DNA from: SABY01 sp964523795
Lineage (GTDB): Bacteria > Bacteroidota > Bacteroidia > Bacteroidales > 4484-276
Assembly (NCBI GenBank): GCA_964523795.1
Contig: CAZGAO010000006.1
Span: 1-64,000, forward strand
DNA length: 64,000 nucleotides
Direction of reading: 5' to 3'
In this document: one piece after another, positions 35,741-44,159 of the stretch
Layout of the letters: each line of letters begins with the position of its first letter
Numbering within the stretch: the stretch's first letter is position 1
The notes under the pieces: generated by a model
What the model was told of the DNA's origin: nothing
Database searches by the model: none
What the model saw: the letters and a program-made list of their open reading frames with translations, nothing else
Program-made: the position numbers and the translations under genes

Positions 35741-36754
35741 CTATAATGTGCGGGCAAGTAATTGTTCTTTTTTTATCGTCAGGGCGCATTTAAAATGCTT
35801 TTCGGGGCACGATTTAAATCCGTGCAGCCCGCACGGCCGACAGTCCAAAATCTCATCGGTTTCCACAATTACCGAATCGTTCGACAGGGGCCCAAAGCCA
35901 AACGAAGGTACCGTGGAGCAGAAAATGGAGGTCAATGGTGCGTTCATTGCTGAGGCAAAATGCTGCGGTGCCGAGTCGTTCACAAAGTTCATCCGCGCAT
36001 GTTTCATTAGCGCCGCCGACTCCAAAAACGAAAGTTTGCCACACAAGTTCAAGATATTTGTGTGCTCTGACTTTTGTGCGATATCCTCGCAAACAGCATA
36101 ATCGCTTTTTGCACCCAAAAAGTAAACAGCCAAATCTTTGTCAATCTCACGGATAAATTCCACCCATTTTTCGGGCGGGTACTGCTTGGTAAACCAAAGT
36201 GAAGTGGGTGCAATGCAAAGGTAGCCTTGCGTTTTGTATTGCGAAACTTTGGCAAAATCGCGGGGCGAGGGATAAAGCCTGAGCGAAAACTCGAAAGACT
36301 CATCGGTGATGGCATCAATTACCGCCAGGTTGCGATCCACCTCGTGCTTACTTATGGGCAGCGAAGCCGATATTTGATGTTTGGTTTTGTGACTGTAAAA
36401 AAGTGAAAAAGGATTTTTGTCAAAACCCATCCGCAGTTCTGCACCCGAAAATGCCGTTAGCAAGCCACTCGAAGCAAATCGCTGGAGGTTCACAACGGCA
36501 TCATATTTTTTACTTCGGATTAGGTGGAGCAAGGCACGCAGATGCTTGTACTTTTCGGTAGATTTATCCCAGATTAAAATTTTATTTAGCTTGGGATTAT
36601 TAAACAAAACGCCTTCGATTCCTTTTTTAACTAAAAAATCGATCTGGCTATCGGGATAGAAAGCAGCCAGCTTTTCGATAAGTGGGGTTGCCAGCACCAC
36701 ATCGCCGATGGAGGCCGTTTGAATAATAAGTATTTTATCGATCGCTGTTTTCAC
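35741..36754 (-). CDS. glycosyltransferase family 9 (heptosyltransferase-like)
   Basis: A GT-B fold transferase of the ADP-heptose:LPS heptosyltransferase family, acting at the inner face of the membrane in lipopolysaccharide core synthesis. Family motifs are ILIIQTASIGDVVLATPLIEKLA at the N-terminus, IAPTSLWFTKQYPPEKW, and the donor-binding MNFVNDSAPQHFASAMNAP. The GTG at 36754 gives MKTAIDKILII, the normal beginning; a TTG three codons upstream is less likely. The C-terminus has several Cys residues (LDCRPCGLHGFKSCPEKHFKC), as seen in other members. The acceptor sugar is unknown. Confidence 0.88.
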   Translation of the reverse strand: MKTAIDKILIIQTASIGDVVLATPLIEKLAAFYPDSQIDFLVKKGIEGVLFNNPKLNKILIWDKSTEKYKHLRALLHLIRSKKYDAVVNLQRFASSGLLTAFSGAELRMGFDKNPFSLFYSHKTKHQISASLPISKHEVDRNLAVIDAITDESFEFSLRLYPSPRDFAKVSQYKTQGYLCIAPTSLWFTKQYPPEKWVEFIREIDKDLAVYFLGAKSDYAVCEDIAQKSEHTNILNLCGKLSFLESAALMKHARMNFVNDSAPQHFASAMNAPLTSIFCSTVPSFGFGPLSNDSVIVETDEILDCRPCGLHGFKSCPEKHFKCALTIKKEQLLARTL

Positions 36755-36816
36755 GCTTATCAAACTTCGTTTACATCAATCTTAAATCAAAAAAAAGTCG
36801 ACTTTATGGACAGGCT

Positions 36817-37608
36817 CTAATTGAATTCCTTATCCAAAAAGTTCTTTAGGCTTGATAGTTTTACATTTTGGATAATCACCCCTCTTTTTACGTACGCTAT
36901 CTCGCCGGTTTCTTCGGAGACCACCACGGCGATGGCATCGGTTTTTTCGCTAACGCCCAAAGCTGCGCGGTGTCGCAGACCCAGGGCCACCGATATTCGT
37001 TTGTTGCCCGACACCGGCAGGATACATCGTGCCGACTTTATCCGGTTGCTGATGATGATAACGGCGCCATCGTGCAAGGGGCTATTTTTGAAAAAGATAT
37101 TCATCAGCAATTCATCCGAAACACGGGCATCCAGTATTTGTCCGGTTTCGACATACTGCCGCAGCTCGTTGGTTTTGCCCAAAATAATTAGTGCACCGGT
37201 TTTGTTGGCCGACATTTTACGACAAGCCGTAACGATGTTATCAACATCCAAATTAACCGTTTGACCTAGATTAAGATTGAGAAACCAAACCCGCTGACGC
37301 ACCTTTTGCATAAAACGCGGGGTACCGATAAGCAGCAAAAACTGCCGTATCTCGGGCTGGAAAACTACGATGAGCGCAATAAAACCTACCGAAATAAAAG
37401 CTCCCAATATCTCGCTCAGCAGCTCCATCTGCAAAAGATCGACCAGCCGCCACACACCAAAAATGGCGATGATGCCCACAAAAATATTGATGGCCGCAGT
37501 ACCTTTAAGCAAATTGTAAAGCTCGTACAGCAGAAAGGCCACCAATAAAACATCGATGACATCGGTGAGCTTGATAGTGATAAATGCGGTGATGAAAAGG
37601 TTAAGCAT
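36817..37608 (-). CDS. cdaA: diadenylate cyclase CdaA
   Basis: CdaA makes the second messenger c-di-AMP from two ATP. Three N-terminal membrane helices (to about residue 80) precede the DAC domain with the two catalytic motifs SPLHDGAVIII and GLRHRAALG. The ATG at 37608 (MLNLFITAF) leaves about 263 residues and places the first helix normally; the frame to 37653 adds a short leader. It lies downstream of folP on the same strand, an order common in Bacteroidota. No c-di-AMP phosphodiesterase was seen nearby. Confidence 0.93.
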   Translation of the reverse strand: MLNLFITAFITIKLTDVIDVLLVAFLLYELYNLLKGTAAINIFVGIIAIFGVWRLVDLLQMELLSEILGAFISVGFIALIVVFQPEIRQFLLLIGTPRFMQKVRQRVWFLNLNLGQTVNLDVDNIVTACRKMSANKTGALIILGKTNELRQYVETGQILDARVSDELLMNIFFKNSPLHDGAVIIISNRIKSARCILPVSGNKRISVALGLRHRAALGVSEKTDAIAVVVSEETGEIAYVKRGVIIQNVKLSSLKNFLDKEFN

Positions 37609-37738
37609 GAATACGGATTCTTTTGGCGGCCAAAAATAGATAATAATATCCATTCAAAATGCGGCAATTTACCAAAAAGCCAAATTGAAAAGTCCGCTGC
37701 TATTTTTGTGTATCCATGGCCGTAGCTTCTTGCAAGGC

Positions 37739-38590
37739 TCAGATAGTATTTTCGGAATAGCGGACGTAGAGTTTTACAGCTTCTACGGCGGCTTTTACAT
37801 CATGCACACGCAGCAGGTTGGCGCGATTGATGAGTGCAAGCATATTAAGGGCGGTAGTTCCATTGAGGGCATTTTCGGGAGCTGTGCCCAGCACTTTATT
37901 TATCATCGACTTGCGCGACAAGCCGGCCAAAACCGGAAAGCCATGCTGCTTAAAAGATTTCAGTCCATGCAGTAATTGATAATTATGATCGACTGTTTTG
38001 CCAAAGCCAAAGCCGGGATCAAGGATTATATTTTCGTGCAATCCCATCTGCGCCAGCATTTCAATCTTTTCGTGCATGTAGTCATCCACAACTTTTATCA
38101 CATCATCGTAAACCGGATTTTGCTGCATGGTTTTGGGCTTTTCGCTGGTGTGCATAATAATGTAAGGTGCTTTTGCTTTCGCCATCAGGGCAAACATATT
38201 TTCGTCAAACTGCCCGCCCGAAATATCGTTTATCATATCTGCGCCGGCATCCAGGGCCTTGCGGGCAATGTTGCTGCGATAAGTATCCACCGACAATAAA
38301 GCCTTTGGAAAACGTTTGCGCAAGTCTGGCAAAATCACCTTCAACCGCTCCCACTCTTCCTTCTGGCTTACTTCGCTGGCACCGGGTCGTGTAGAAATCG
38401 CCCCCAGATCCAGGATAGCTGCACCCTCGGCCAGCATGGTCTCGGCACGCGCCGTGATTTGCCTTGGATGCGAATATTTTCCGCCGTCATAAAACGAATC
38501 TGGCGTAATATTTAAAATCCCCATTACCTTTGGTGAGGACAAATCCAGCAGCTTGTATTTCCATTTGGCAGGCGGTACGCTTGATTTCAT
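37739..38590 (-). CDS. folP: dihydropteroate synthase
   Basis: FolP joins p-aminobenzoate to the pterin pyrophosphate in folate synthesis. Signature segments are VMGILNITPDSFYDGGKY, LDLGAISTRPGA, the DINDISGG-like MINDISGGQF, DPGFGFGKTVDHN, LAGLSRKSMI and the terminal phosphate-binding RVHDV. The 283-residue length is normal. It precedes cdaA on the minus strand with an 80-base gap. Confidence 0.95.
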   Translation of the reverse strand: MKSSVPPAKWKYKLLDLSSPKVMGILNITPDSFYDGGKYSHPRQITARAETMLAEGAAILDLGAISTRPGASEVSQKEEWERLKVILPDLRKRFPKALLSVDTYRSNIARKALDAGADMINDISGGQFDENMFALMAKAKAPYIIMHTSEKPKTMQQNPVYDDVIKVVDDYMHEKIEMLAQMGLHENIILDPGFGFGKTVDHNYQLLHGLKSFKQHGFPVLAGLSRKSMINKVLGTAPENALNGTTALNMLALINRANLLRVHDVKAAVEAVKLYVRYSENTI

Positions 38591-38648
38591 TATTTTTGTC
38601 GATTCAAGAATTTACGTTTCATTAACATGCCGCGAAAATAATCCATTT

Positions 38649-38656
38649 TATATTTG
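38649..38656 (+). promoter_or_regulatory. promoter -7 element of the coiled-coil gene
   Basis: TATATTTG matches TAnnTTTG, 33 bases before the ATG at 38689. Confidence 0.5.
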
Positions 38657-38688
38657 GCGATAATTTTAAAAACTCAAAACTATATCTT

Positions 38689-39351
38689 ATGAAAAAATAC
38701 ATTTATTTCCATCTCACACTTTTGGTGATGTTAGCCAGTACCCTGCACGTGCAGGCACAGCAGGAAAAATCGCTTAGCCGCGAAGAGCTTGCCATACAAC
38801 GCGCCCAGGACAAACTAACGCGGGCACAAAGCACTTTTGACCGGGCACAGGCCTACCTCGACGATGGCGATAGCCTTACCACCACCGGCGAAACCATGAT
38901 GGGTGAAGCCAAAGATGAATTGAAAACAGCCAAAGACCTGCAATCCTCGCTGGCGAAAGATTATGCTTCGGAAAAGAAAAATCTGGAAAAGCAACTAAAA
39001 ACCGACAACCGCACCGAAAAAGATAAGGTAAGAACGCAGATAAGGGAACTGGACACCAAGTACCGCGAAGATAAGCGGGCTGCCGATGACAAGTATAAAG
39101 CTGCCAGCAAAAAATACGACAAGGGCAAGAGCAATATCTCGAAGGCAAAAGAAAAGTTAAAGACCGGAAAAACAAAAATGAAAACCGCACAAAAAGGCCT
39201 GGAAGAAGCCCAAGAGGCTTTGAGCGAACTTAATGGCGAAAGTGAAGATATAATTAAGGATAACCAGGATGAAGATATAGACGAAGAACCCGGCGATTTG
39301 GACATCAGTAAAGACAAGAAAGAGAAGAAAAAGAAACGCGATAAAAAATAA
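38689..39351 (+). CDS. exported coiled-coil protein, function unknown
   Basis: A 220-residue protein with a signal peptide (1-24, ending VQAQ). The rest is a highly charged, Lys/Glu/Ala/Asp-rich helix, probably a long coiled coil, with an acidic stretch (EDIIKDNQDEDIDEEPGD) and a basic tail (KKEKKKKRDKK). No known domain was recognised. It is divergent from folP and has its own promoter element. Low complexity means homology searches may mislead. Confidence 0.6.
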   Translation: MKKYIYFHLTLLVMLASTLHVQAQQEKSLSREELAIQRAQDKLTRAQSTFDRAQAYLDDGDSLTTTGETMMGEAKDELKTAKDLQSSLAKDYASEKKNLEKQLKTDNRTEKDKVRTQIRELDTKYREDKRAADDKYKAASKKYDKGKSNISKAKEKLKTGKTKMKTAQKGLEEAQEALSELNGESEDIIKDNQDEDIDEEPGDLDISKDKKEKKKKRDKK

Positions 39352-39451
39352 ACAACTAACCGCCACACACAAGAAGAAGAATATCCGTGAATTCGTAAAT
39401 TCGTGCATTCGTGGCATCTTTTATTAATGTCCGTGGCATTTCTTATTAAAA

Positions 39452-40000
39452 ATGACAAAAACCAACGAGCAGTTCGAAACTGCAATCAAGAAGTGCAGGG
39501 AAGTATTTACCAAGAAGATGATCGACTACGGCACCGCATGGCGTATCCTGCGTACTTCCTCGCTCACCGATCAAATTTACATTAAGGCCAACCGCATACG
39601 CAGCATCGAGGAAAAAGCCCTGATGAAGGTGGACGAAGATGCCCAGGACGAATTTGTGGGTATCGTCAATTACGCCGTCATGGCACTTATCACGCTCGAA
39701 CTGGGCAACGAAACCCGACTGGAACTGAAAGCCGACGAAGCCCTCGATTTGTACAACAAGCACGTGTATGCCTCCATGTCGCTGATGCAAAACAAAAATC
39801 ACGACTACGACGAGGCCTGGCGCAATATGCGCATCTCATCGTACACCGACATCATTTTGATGAAGCTCCTGCGCACCAAGCAAATCGAAGACAACAAGGG
39901 CAAAACCCTGATCTCGGAAGGGCTGGATGCCAATTATCACGACATCGTCAACTATGCCTTGTTTGCCCTTATCAAATATCAGGAATTGGAAGATAAATAA
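39452..40000 (+). CDS. DUF1599 protein (two tandem units)
   Basis: A 182-residue cytoplasmic protein with two copies of the DUF1599 unit: KKMIDYGTAWRILRTSSLTDQIYIKANRIRSIEE...IVNYAVMALI and NKNHDYDEAWRNMRISSYTDIILMKLLRTKQIED...IVNYALFALI. Each has the DYxxAWR...R pattern. DUF1599 has been linked by others to nucleotide modification, but no function is firmly known. It precedes the DoxX-like gene, as in Bacteroides. The upstream 90 bases hold ATTCGTG/ATTCGTGC direct repeats. Confidence 0.82.
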   Translation: MTKTNEQFETAIKKCREVFTKKMIDYGTAWRILRTSSLTDQIYIKANRIRSIEEKALMKVDEDAQDEFVGIVNYAVMALITLELGNETRLELKADEALDLYNKHVYASMSLMQNKNHDYDEAWRNMRISSYTDIILMKLLRTKQIEDNKGKTLISEGLDANYHDIVNYALFALIKYQELEDK

Positions 40001-40077
40001 GCCCAGTCAAAGCGACCTGCTCATTTTAACACGCAAACCTCTACCATTAAAAACCCATTAAAATAATTGACTTCAAG

Positions 40078-41349
40078 ATGCAAAATTCGTTTCTTAAAAC
40101 ATTAACCGGCTGGACAATTATCGCCACCGCACTATTTTCGGCCTTTCTTATCATTTATTTCGAGGACTATAGTTTATCCTTTCTGCTCTTTCTGATTTTT
40201 CAAATCATTGTAGTTTTTCGCTATCGCAAAGTTTTTTCGCCGGCTATGCTCCACACCAGCCGCATTTTACTTGGCCTACTGTTTTTGTATTCGGGCTTTG
40301 CAAAAGGCGTGGATCCCCTGGGAACGGCCTATCGCGTGGAAGATTATTTTATCGCCTTTGGCCTGAACTGGATGATGCCCTCGGCCTTGTTTTTCTCTTT
40401 CGTGCTCAATGCTGCAGAGCTGGTGCTAGGAGGGCTTTTGGTATTAAATATAAAACCCAAACTTACCGCCTGGCTGGTTTTGCTGATGATGGTATTTTTC
40501 ACCATCACCACCTTCAACGATGCGCTTAACAATCCAGTGCCCGACTGCGGCTGTTTTGGCGATGCCCTGATCATGACCAACTGGGAGACTTTTTATAAAA
40601 ACCTGGTGATTATGGTGCTGGTTTTTATTTTGTTTCTAAATCGCAACCAAGTCAAAGATCCTTATCGCAAAAGTACCGGATGGACTTTGGGTTTCGCGCT
40701 TATTGCCGTGTTTATCACTTTTCAGTACCTTAACTACATCAACCTGCCTATGGTCGATTTCAGAACCTGGAAAGTGGGCAATCGCCTCTTCTCCGAAAAT
40801 CCGCAGCCCGTCAAAAATTATCTCATTTATCAAAACAAAAATACCGGCGAGATTAAAGAATACCTCTCACCCAATTATCCGTGGGACGACCCGACCTGGA
40901 TGGAAGAATGGGAATATGTAAGCCAGCGCGTGGAGGATCCCAACCGGATTCCGGGAATGGATTTGGCTATCATCGATTTTAGTGGCCAGGACATTACCAA
41001 TATGTATCTGAAAAATCCGGATTACCACTTTTTTGTGGTTGCCTGGAATTTGAATAAAACCGATGAGGGTGTCTTCGGCGAAATCCAGAAGCTATATAAC
41101 AAAGCGGACGAAAACGGCTATTCCTTCATTGTGCTTACCGCCACCCTGGAAGAGAAAATTCAGCCCTTCCTCGAAAAAGAAAACCTTTCGTTCGACATCC
41201 CATTTTTCAATGCCGATGATATTGTGCTCAAAACCATGATACGCTCCAACCCCGGATTGATTTTGATTAAAAATGGTGAAGTCATCGACAAATGGCACTA
41301 CAATCATTTTCCCGACTGGGAGGAAATGGAAGAAGATTATCTGAAATAG
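40078..41349 (+). CDS. BT_3928-type membrane protein: DoxX/MauE-like plus thioredoxin-like domain
   Basis: A 423-residue protein with about seven hydrophobic helices in the first 220 residues (DoxX/MauE-like; VLLGLLFLYSGFAKGVDPLGTAYRVEDYF). The two cysteines in PDCGCFGDAL (about residue 160) may support disulfide or quinone chemistry. A C-terminal soluble part (about 275-423) resembles a thioredoxin fold but lacks a CxxC pair. It probably lies in the inner membrane with the soluble part outside. The segment GNRLFSENPQ is characteristic of the family. In Bacteroides the gene sits beside DUF1599 and tpiA; here tpiA is absent. Confidence 0.78.
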   Translation: MQNSFLKTLTGWTIIATALFSAFLIIYFEDYSLSFLLFLIFQIIVVFRYRKVFSPAMLHTSRILLGLLFLYSGFAKGVDPLGTAYRVEDYFIAFGLNWMMPSALFFSFVLNAAELVLGGLLVLNIKPKLTAWLVLLMMVFFTITTFNDALNNPVPDCGCFGDALIMTNWETFYKNLVIMVLVFILFLNRNQVKDPYRKSTGWTLGFALIAVFITFQYLNYINLPMVDFRTWKVGNRLFSENPQPVKNYLIYQNKNTGEIKEYLSPNYPWDDPTWMEEWEYVSQRVEDPNRIPGMDLAIIDFSGQDITNMYLKNPDYHFFVVAWNLNKTDEGVFGEIQKLYNKADENGYSFIVLTATLEEKIQPFLEKENLSFDIPFFNADDIVLKTMIRSNPGLILIKNGEVIDKWHYNHFPDWEEMEEDYLK

Positions 41350-41798
41350 ATACATTTGTTTTCGATAGAATTTAATTTTGGGATTACCAATGACATGCTT
41401 TAATCAGAAACAGATTATTAGGAGATTCCTCACTGCGTTACCAACGACATGTTTGTGTAAGAAGTTGGAGTAAAGGTTGCCAGAGAGACTTCTCAATCGC
41501 CCCAAAAGCTATCGAGGCTCTTCGAGGTGACAGGACTTTTGTAGAAGGGGGGTAGTTGAAAGGAAATATTCATATTTCCTTTTCCTTAGCGATCTTTGCG
41601 ACCTTGGCGGTGGTTTTTTTAACCACAGGGGGCGCAAAGAATTTTTCTAAAGAAAAATAAAATATTTATTTCTTGTACTGTAAATTTGTAACAAAGTAGC
41701 TTACCCCAATGCTTCGGGGGTATTTTGCCGGGAGAAATCCATTTCATGATGTCATCTCCTCATTATGCTCAAAAAATTTGAAAACTAATAATACTTCA
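41350..41798. other. 450-base intergenic region before the amidohydrolase
   Basis: No gene is seen. The motif ACCAA(T/C)GACATG occurs twice (near 41385 and 41440). GGAGATTCCTCACTGCGTT near 41421 is a degenerate reverse form of the repeat at 71-95. TAAATTTG at 41681-41688 is a possible promoter for the amidohydrolase. An IR TTTAACC.. stretch near 41615 is weak. Confidence 0.55.
41681..41688 (+). promoter_or_regulatory. possible promoter -7 element of the amidohydrolase
   Basis: TAAATTTG matches TAnnTTTG but lies 110 bases before the ATG. Confidence 0.4.
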
Positions 41799-43442
41799 AT
41801 GAAAAACCTTACAGGAATTGCCTTTGTGCTCGCTCTCATTTTTTTAACTGCCTGCAACACCATGGAAAAATCGGATCTGATTATTAAAAATGCAAAAATC
41901 TACACTGTGAATGCCCAATTTGAAATGGCTGAAGCGATGGCCATTAAAGATGGTAAAATTCAAGCCATCGGCGGGAATGATGAGATTTTAGGGAAATACG
42001 ATGCCGGACATATTTATGATATGGATGGCAAGCCGGTTTATCCGGGATTTATCGATGCCCACTGTCATTTTTTGGGCTATGGGACAGGATTGCTCAAGCG
42101 TGCCGACCTTACCGGAACCCAATCCTTCGATGAGGTTTTGGAGCGCGTACAGGCTCATGCCGAAAAGTTCCCCTCCATAGCTTGGCTCGAAGGCCGGGGA
42201 TGGGATCAAAACGACTGGCCCGAAAAAGAGTTCCCCAACAAAGAAAGGCTCGACCAACTGTTTCCCGACAAGCCGGTAATGCTCACCCGCATTGATGGCC
42301 ACGCTGCCTTGGTTAACAGCAAGGCACTCCAACTGGCCGACATTACTGTAACAACAAAAATTGAGGGCGGCGAAGTGCAAAGCAAAAGCGGCGTGCCTTC
42401 CGGCATTTTGATCGACAATGCCATGGAATTGGTTTATGATAAAATACCTGCACCCGACAATCAACAAATAGCCGAAGCCCTGCTGGCCGCACAGAAGGAA
42501 TGCTTTGCCGTGGGACTAACCAGCGTCCACGATGCCGGACTTGAAACGAACGAAATAGCCGTGGTGGATTCGATGCAAAAGCAGGAATCCTTGCAAATGC
42601 GCATTTATGCCATGCTTAGCCCCACTGCCGAAAATTTTAAAACTTATGTTGAAAAAGGCACATACAAAACCGACCGCCTCAATGTGCGAAGCATAAAACT
42701 CTACGCCGATGGAGCACTTGGCTCACGCGGCGCGAAAATGCTGGCCGACTACAGCGATGATGCAGGAAACAGCGGCTTGATTTTGCGCAGTCCCGACTCG
42801 ATTCGCGACATCTGCAAAACTGCCTACGAGAAGGGCTTCCAGATAAACACCCATGCCATTGGCGATTCGGCCAACCGGATGATGCTGCAACTTTACGGCG
42901 AAAGCCTGAAAGGCAAAAACGACCGCCGCTGGCGCATTGAACACGCGCAGATCGTTGCCCCCGAAGATTTTGAACTTTTCGGCAAATACAGCATCGTGCC
43001 CTCGGTGCAGCCCACCCACGCTACCAGCGATATGTACTGGGCCGAAGACCGCGTTGGCCCCCAGCGCATCAAAGGTGCTTACGCCTACAAAAATCTCCTT
43101 GCCCAAAATGGATGGATTCCGCTGGGCACCGACTTCCCCATCGAAAATATCAATCCGATTTATACCTTTTATGCCGCCGTGGCACGCAAAGATTTGAAGG
43201 GTTGGCCGCCGGAAGGTTTCCAGATGGAAAACGCCCTCTCGCGCGAAGAAAGTCTGAAAGGCATGACGATATGGGCGGCAAAGGCTGCCTTTGAAGAAAA
43301 TGAAAAAGGCAGCCTGGAAGTAGGAAAAATGGCCGACTTTGTGGTACTGAGCGATGACATCATGCAAATACCCCTCGGAGATATTCCACAAGTGCAGGTG
43401 CTCAAAACCTTTTCGGGAGGAGCGGTGGTTTTTGGTAGGTAG
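41799..43442 (+). CDS. amidohydrolase family lipoprotein (YtcJ-like)
   Basis: A 547-residue metal-dependent amidohydrolase with a lipoprotein signal (ALIFLTAC, lipidated Cys near 17), so it is anchored in an envelope membrane. Metal ligands include the His-x-His pair in FIDAHCHFLG, a His in SVHDAGL, another in NTHAIGDSAN, one in WRIEHAQIV, and Asp in LGTDFPIE. This set matches the YtcJ/amidohydrolase_3 group, whose substrates are N-acyl or amide compounds. The ATG at 41799 is chosen because it starts the lipoprotein signal; the frame to 41709 is non-conserved leader. The substrate is unknown. Confidence 0.88.
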   Translation: MKNLTGIAFVLALIFLTACNTMEKSDLIIKNAKIYTVNAQFEMAEAMAIKDGKIQAIGGNDEILGKYDAGHIYDMDGKPVYPGFIDAHCHFLGYGTGLLKRADLTGTQSFDEVLERVQAHAEKFPSIAWLEGRGWDQNDWPEKEFPNKERLDQLFPDKPVMLTRIDGHAALVNSKALQLADITVTTKIEGGEVQSKSGVPSGILIDNAMELVYDKIPAPDNQQIAEALLAAQKECFAVGLTSVHDAGLETNEIAVVDSMQKQESLQMRIYAMLSPTAENFKTYVEKGTYKTDRLNVRSIKLYADGALGSRGAKMLADYSDDAGNSGLILRSPDSIRDICKTAYEKGFQINTHAIGDSANRMMLQLYGESLKGKNDRRWRIEHAQIVAPEDFELFGKYSIVPSVQPTHATSDMYWAEDRVGPQRIKGAYAYKNLLAQNGWIPLGTDFPIENINPIYTFYAAVARKDLKGWPPEGFQMENALSREESLKGMTIWAAKAAFEENEKGSLEVGKMADFVVLSDDIMQIPLGDIPQVQVLKTFSGGAVVFGR

Positions 43443-43513
43443 GCTTACTTCGTGCGTATGAAGTTTTTAAGAAACAAATTCCAAATAAATTTGTAAGTAT
43501 GTAACGCATTCGT

Positions 43514-43521
43514 TACTTTTG
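43514..43521 (+). promoter_or_regulatory. promoter -7 element of the toxin-antitoxin locus
   Basis: TACTTTTG matches TAnnTTTG. It lies only 4 bases before the first possible toxin codon (GTG at 43526), so either the message is leaderless or the toxin starts downstream. Confidence 0.5.
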
Positions 43522-43525
43522 CCTC

Positions 43526-43855
43526 GTGAGAGAAGTATTGATTACACCGGAATGTTTAAATTTTATCGACAGTTAGGACAAAAGGCTTTCGCTTAAGTTT
43601 TTTCATCTGATTGTAGTCATCGGAGAAGTGAAAGTTGTTCATTCAAATTTTGTGAAAAAATTGATAAATACGGACTTCTACGAACTCAGAATAAAAGCTG
43701 GATCTGAAGTTCGTGTAATCATGTTTACCATTGACCATTCAAACTTTACAGAATGCACTAGAGTTGTTTGCTTGAATGGTTTTAACAAAAAATCCAACAA
43801 GGATTACAAGAAAGCAATAAGGACAGCCGAAAAATTATTAAAGGACTATCTATAA
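43526..43855 (+). pseudogene. RelE/HigB-like toxin with premature TAG
   Basis: From GTG at 43526 the frame reads REVLITPECLNFIDS, then TAG at 43574-43576, then DKRLSLKFFHLIVVIGEVKVV and on to DYL at 43855. The whole frame aligns in idea with Gp49/HigB-type toxins, which have a SLD-like Leu at the stop position; a TTG-to-TAG change would explain it. The core KLINTDFYELRIKAGSEVRVIMF and NGFNKKSNKDYKKAI are intact. The GTG at 43628 would give a 75-residue fragment lacking the first helix, so it is probably inactive. The antitoxin follows 12 bases later. Confidence 0.8.
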
Positions 43856-43867
43856 AAATGTGGAGCC

Positions 43868-44152
43868 ATGGAAAAACTAATAAATGCAAAGGAAATCCTT
43901 GATAAAAGGTTTGGTGAAATTGGAACTGAATCTCGTGAGAAATTCAGAGAAGAGTCATTTTCATTTTATTTCGGTGAAATAATTAAAACCCGTAGAAAGG
44001 AACTCAGATTAAGCCAAAATGAGCTGGCTGAACTAATTGGGAAAAAACGACCCTATATTTCAAGAATTGAAAATGGAGAAGACATCCGCTTGTCAAATTT
44101 TGCACTTATCGCAAACGCACTAAAACTATCAATACACTTGACTGCAAAATAA
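43868..44152 (+). CDS. HigA-like XRE-family antitoxin
   Basis: A 94-residue protein with a Cro/CI-type helix-turn-helix (IIKTRRKELRLSQNELAELIGKKRPYISRIENGE, about residues 37-70) and an N-terminal acidic segment likely to bind the toxin. It follows the broken toxin gene and is intact. By analogy it would repress its own promoter and neutralise the toxin. This stretch (43.5-45.3 kb) is noticeably A+T-richer than flanking genes, which suggests acquisition. Confidence 0.88.
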   Translation: MEKLINAKEILDKRFGEIGTESREKFREESFSFYFGEIIKTRRKELRLSQNELAELIGKKRPYISRIENGEDIRLSNFALIANALKLSIHLTAK

Positions 44153-44159
44153 AGCAAAG

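Noticed and set aside
43628..43855. Short toxin starting at GTG 43628 as a normal gene
   Set aside because: Toxins of this family need the first helix, which is encoded upstream in the same frame beyond the TAG.
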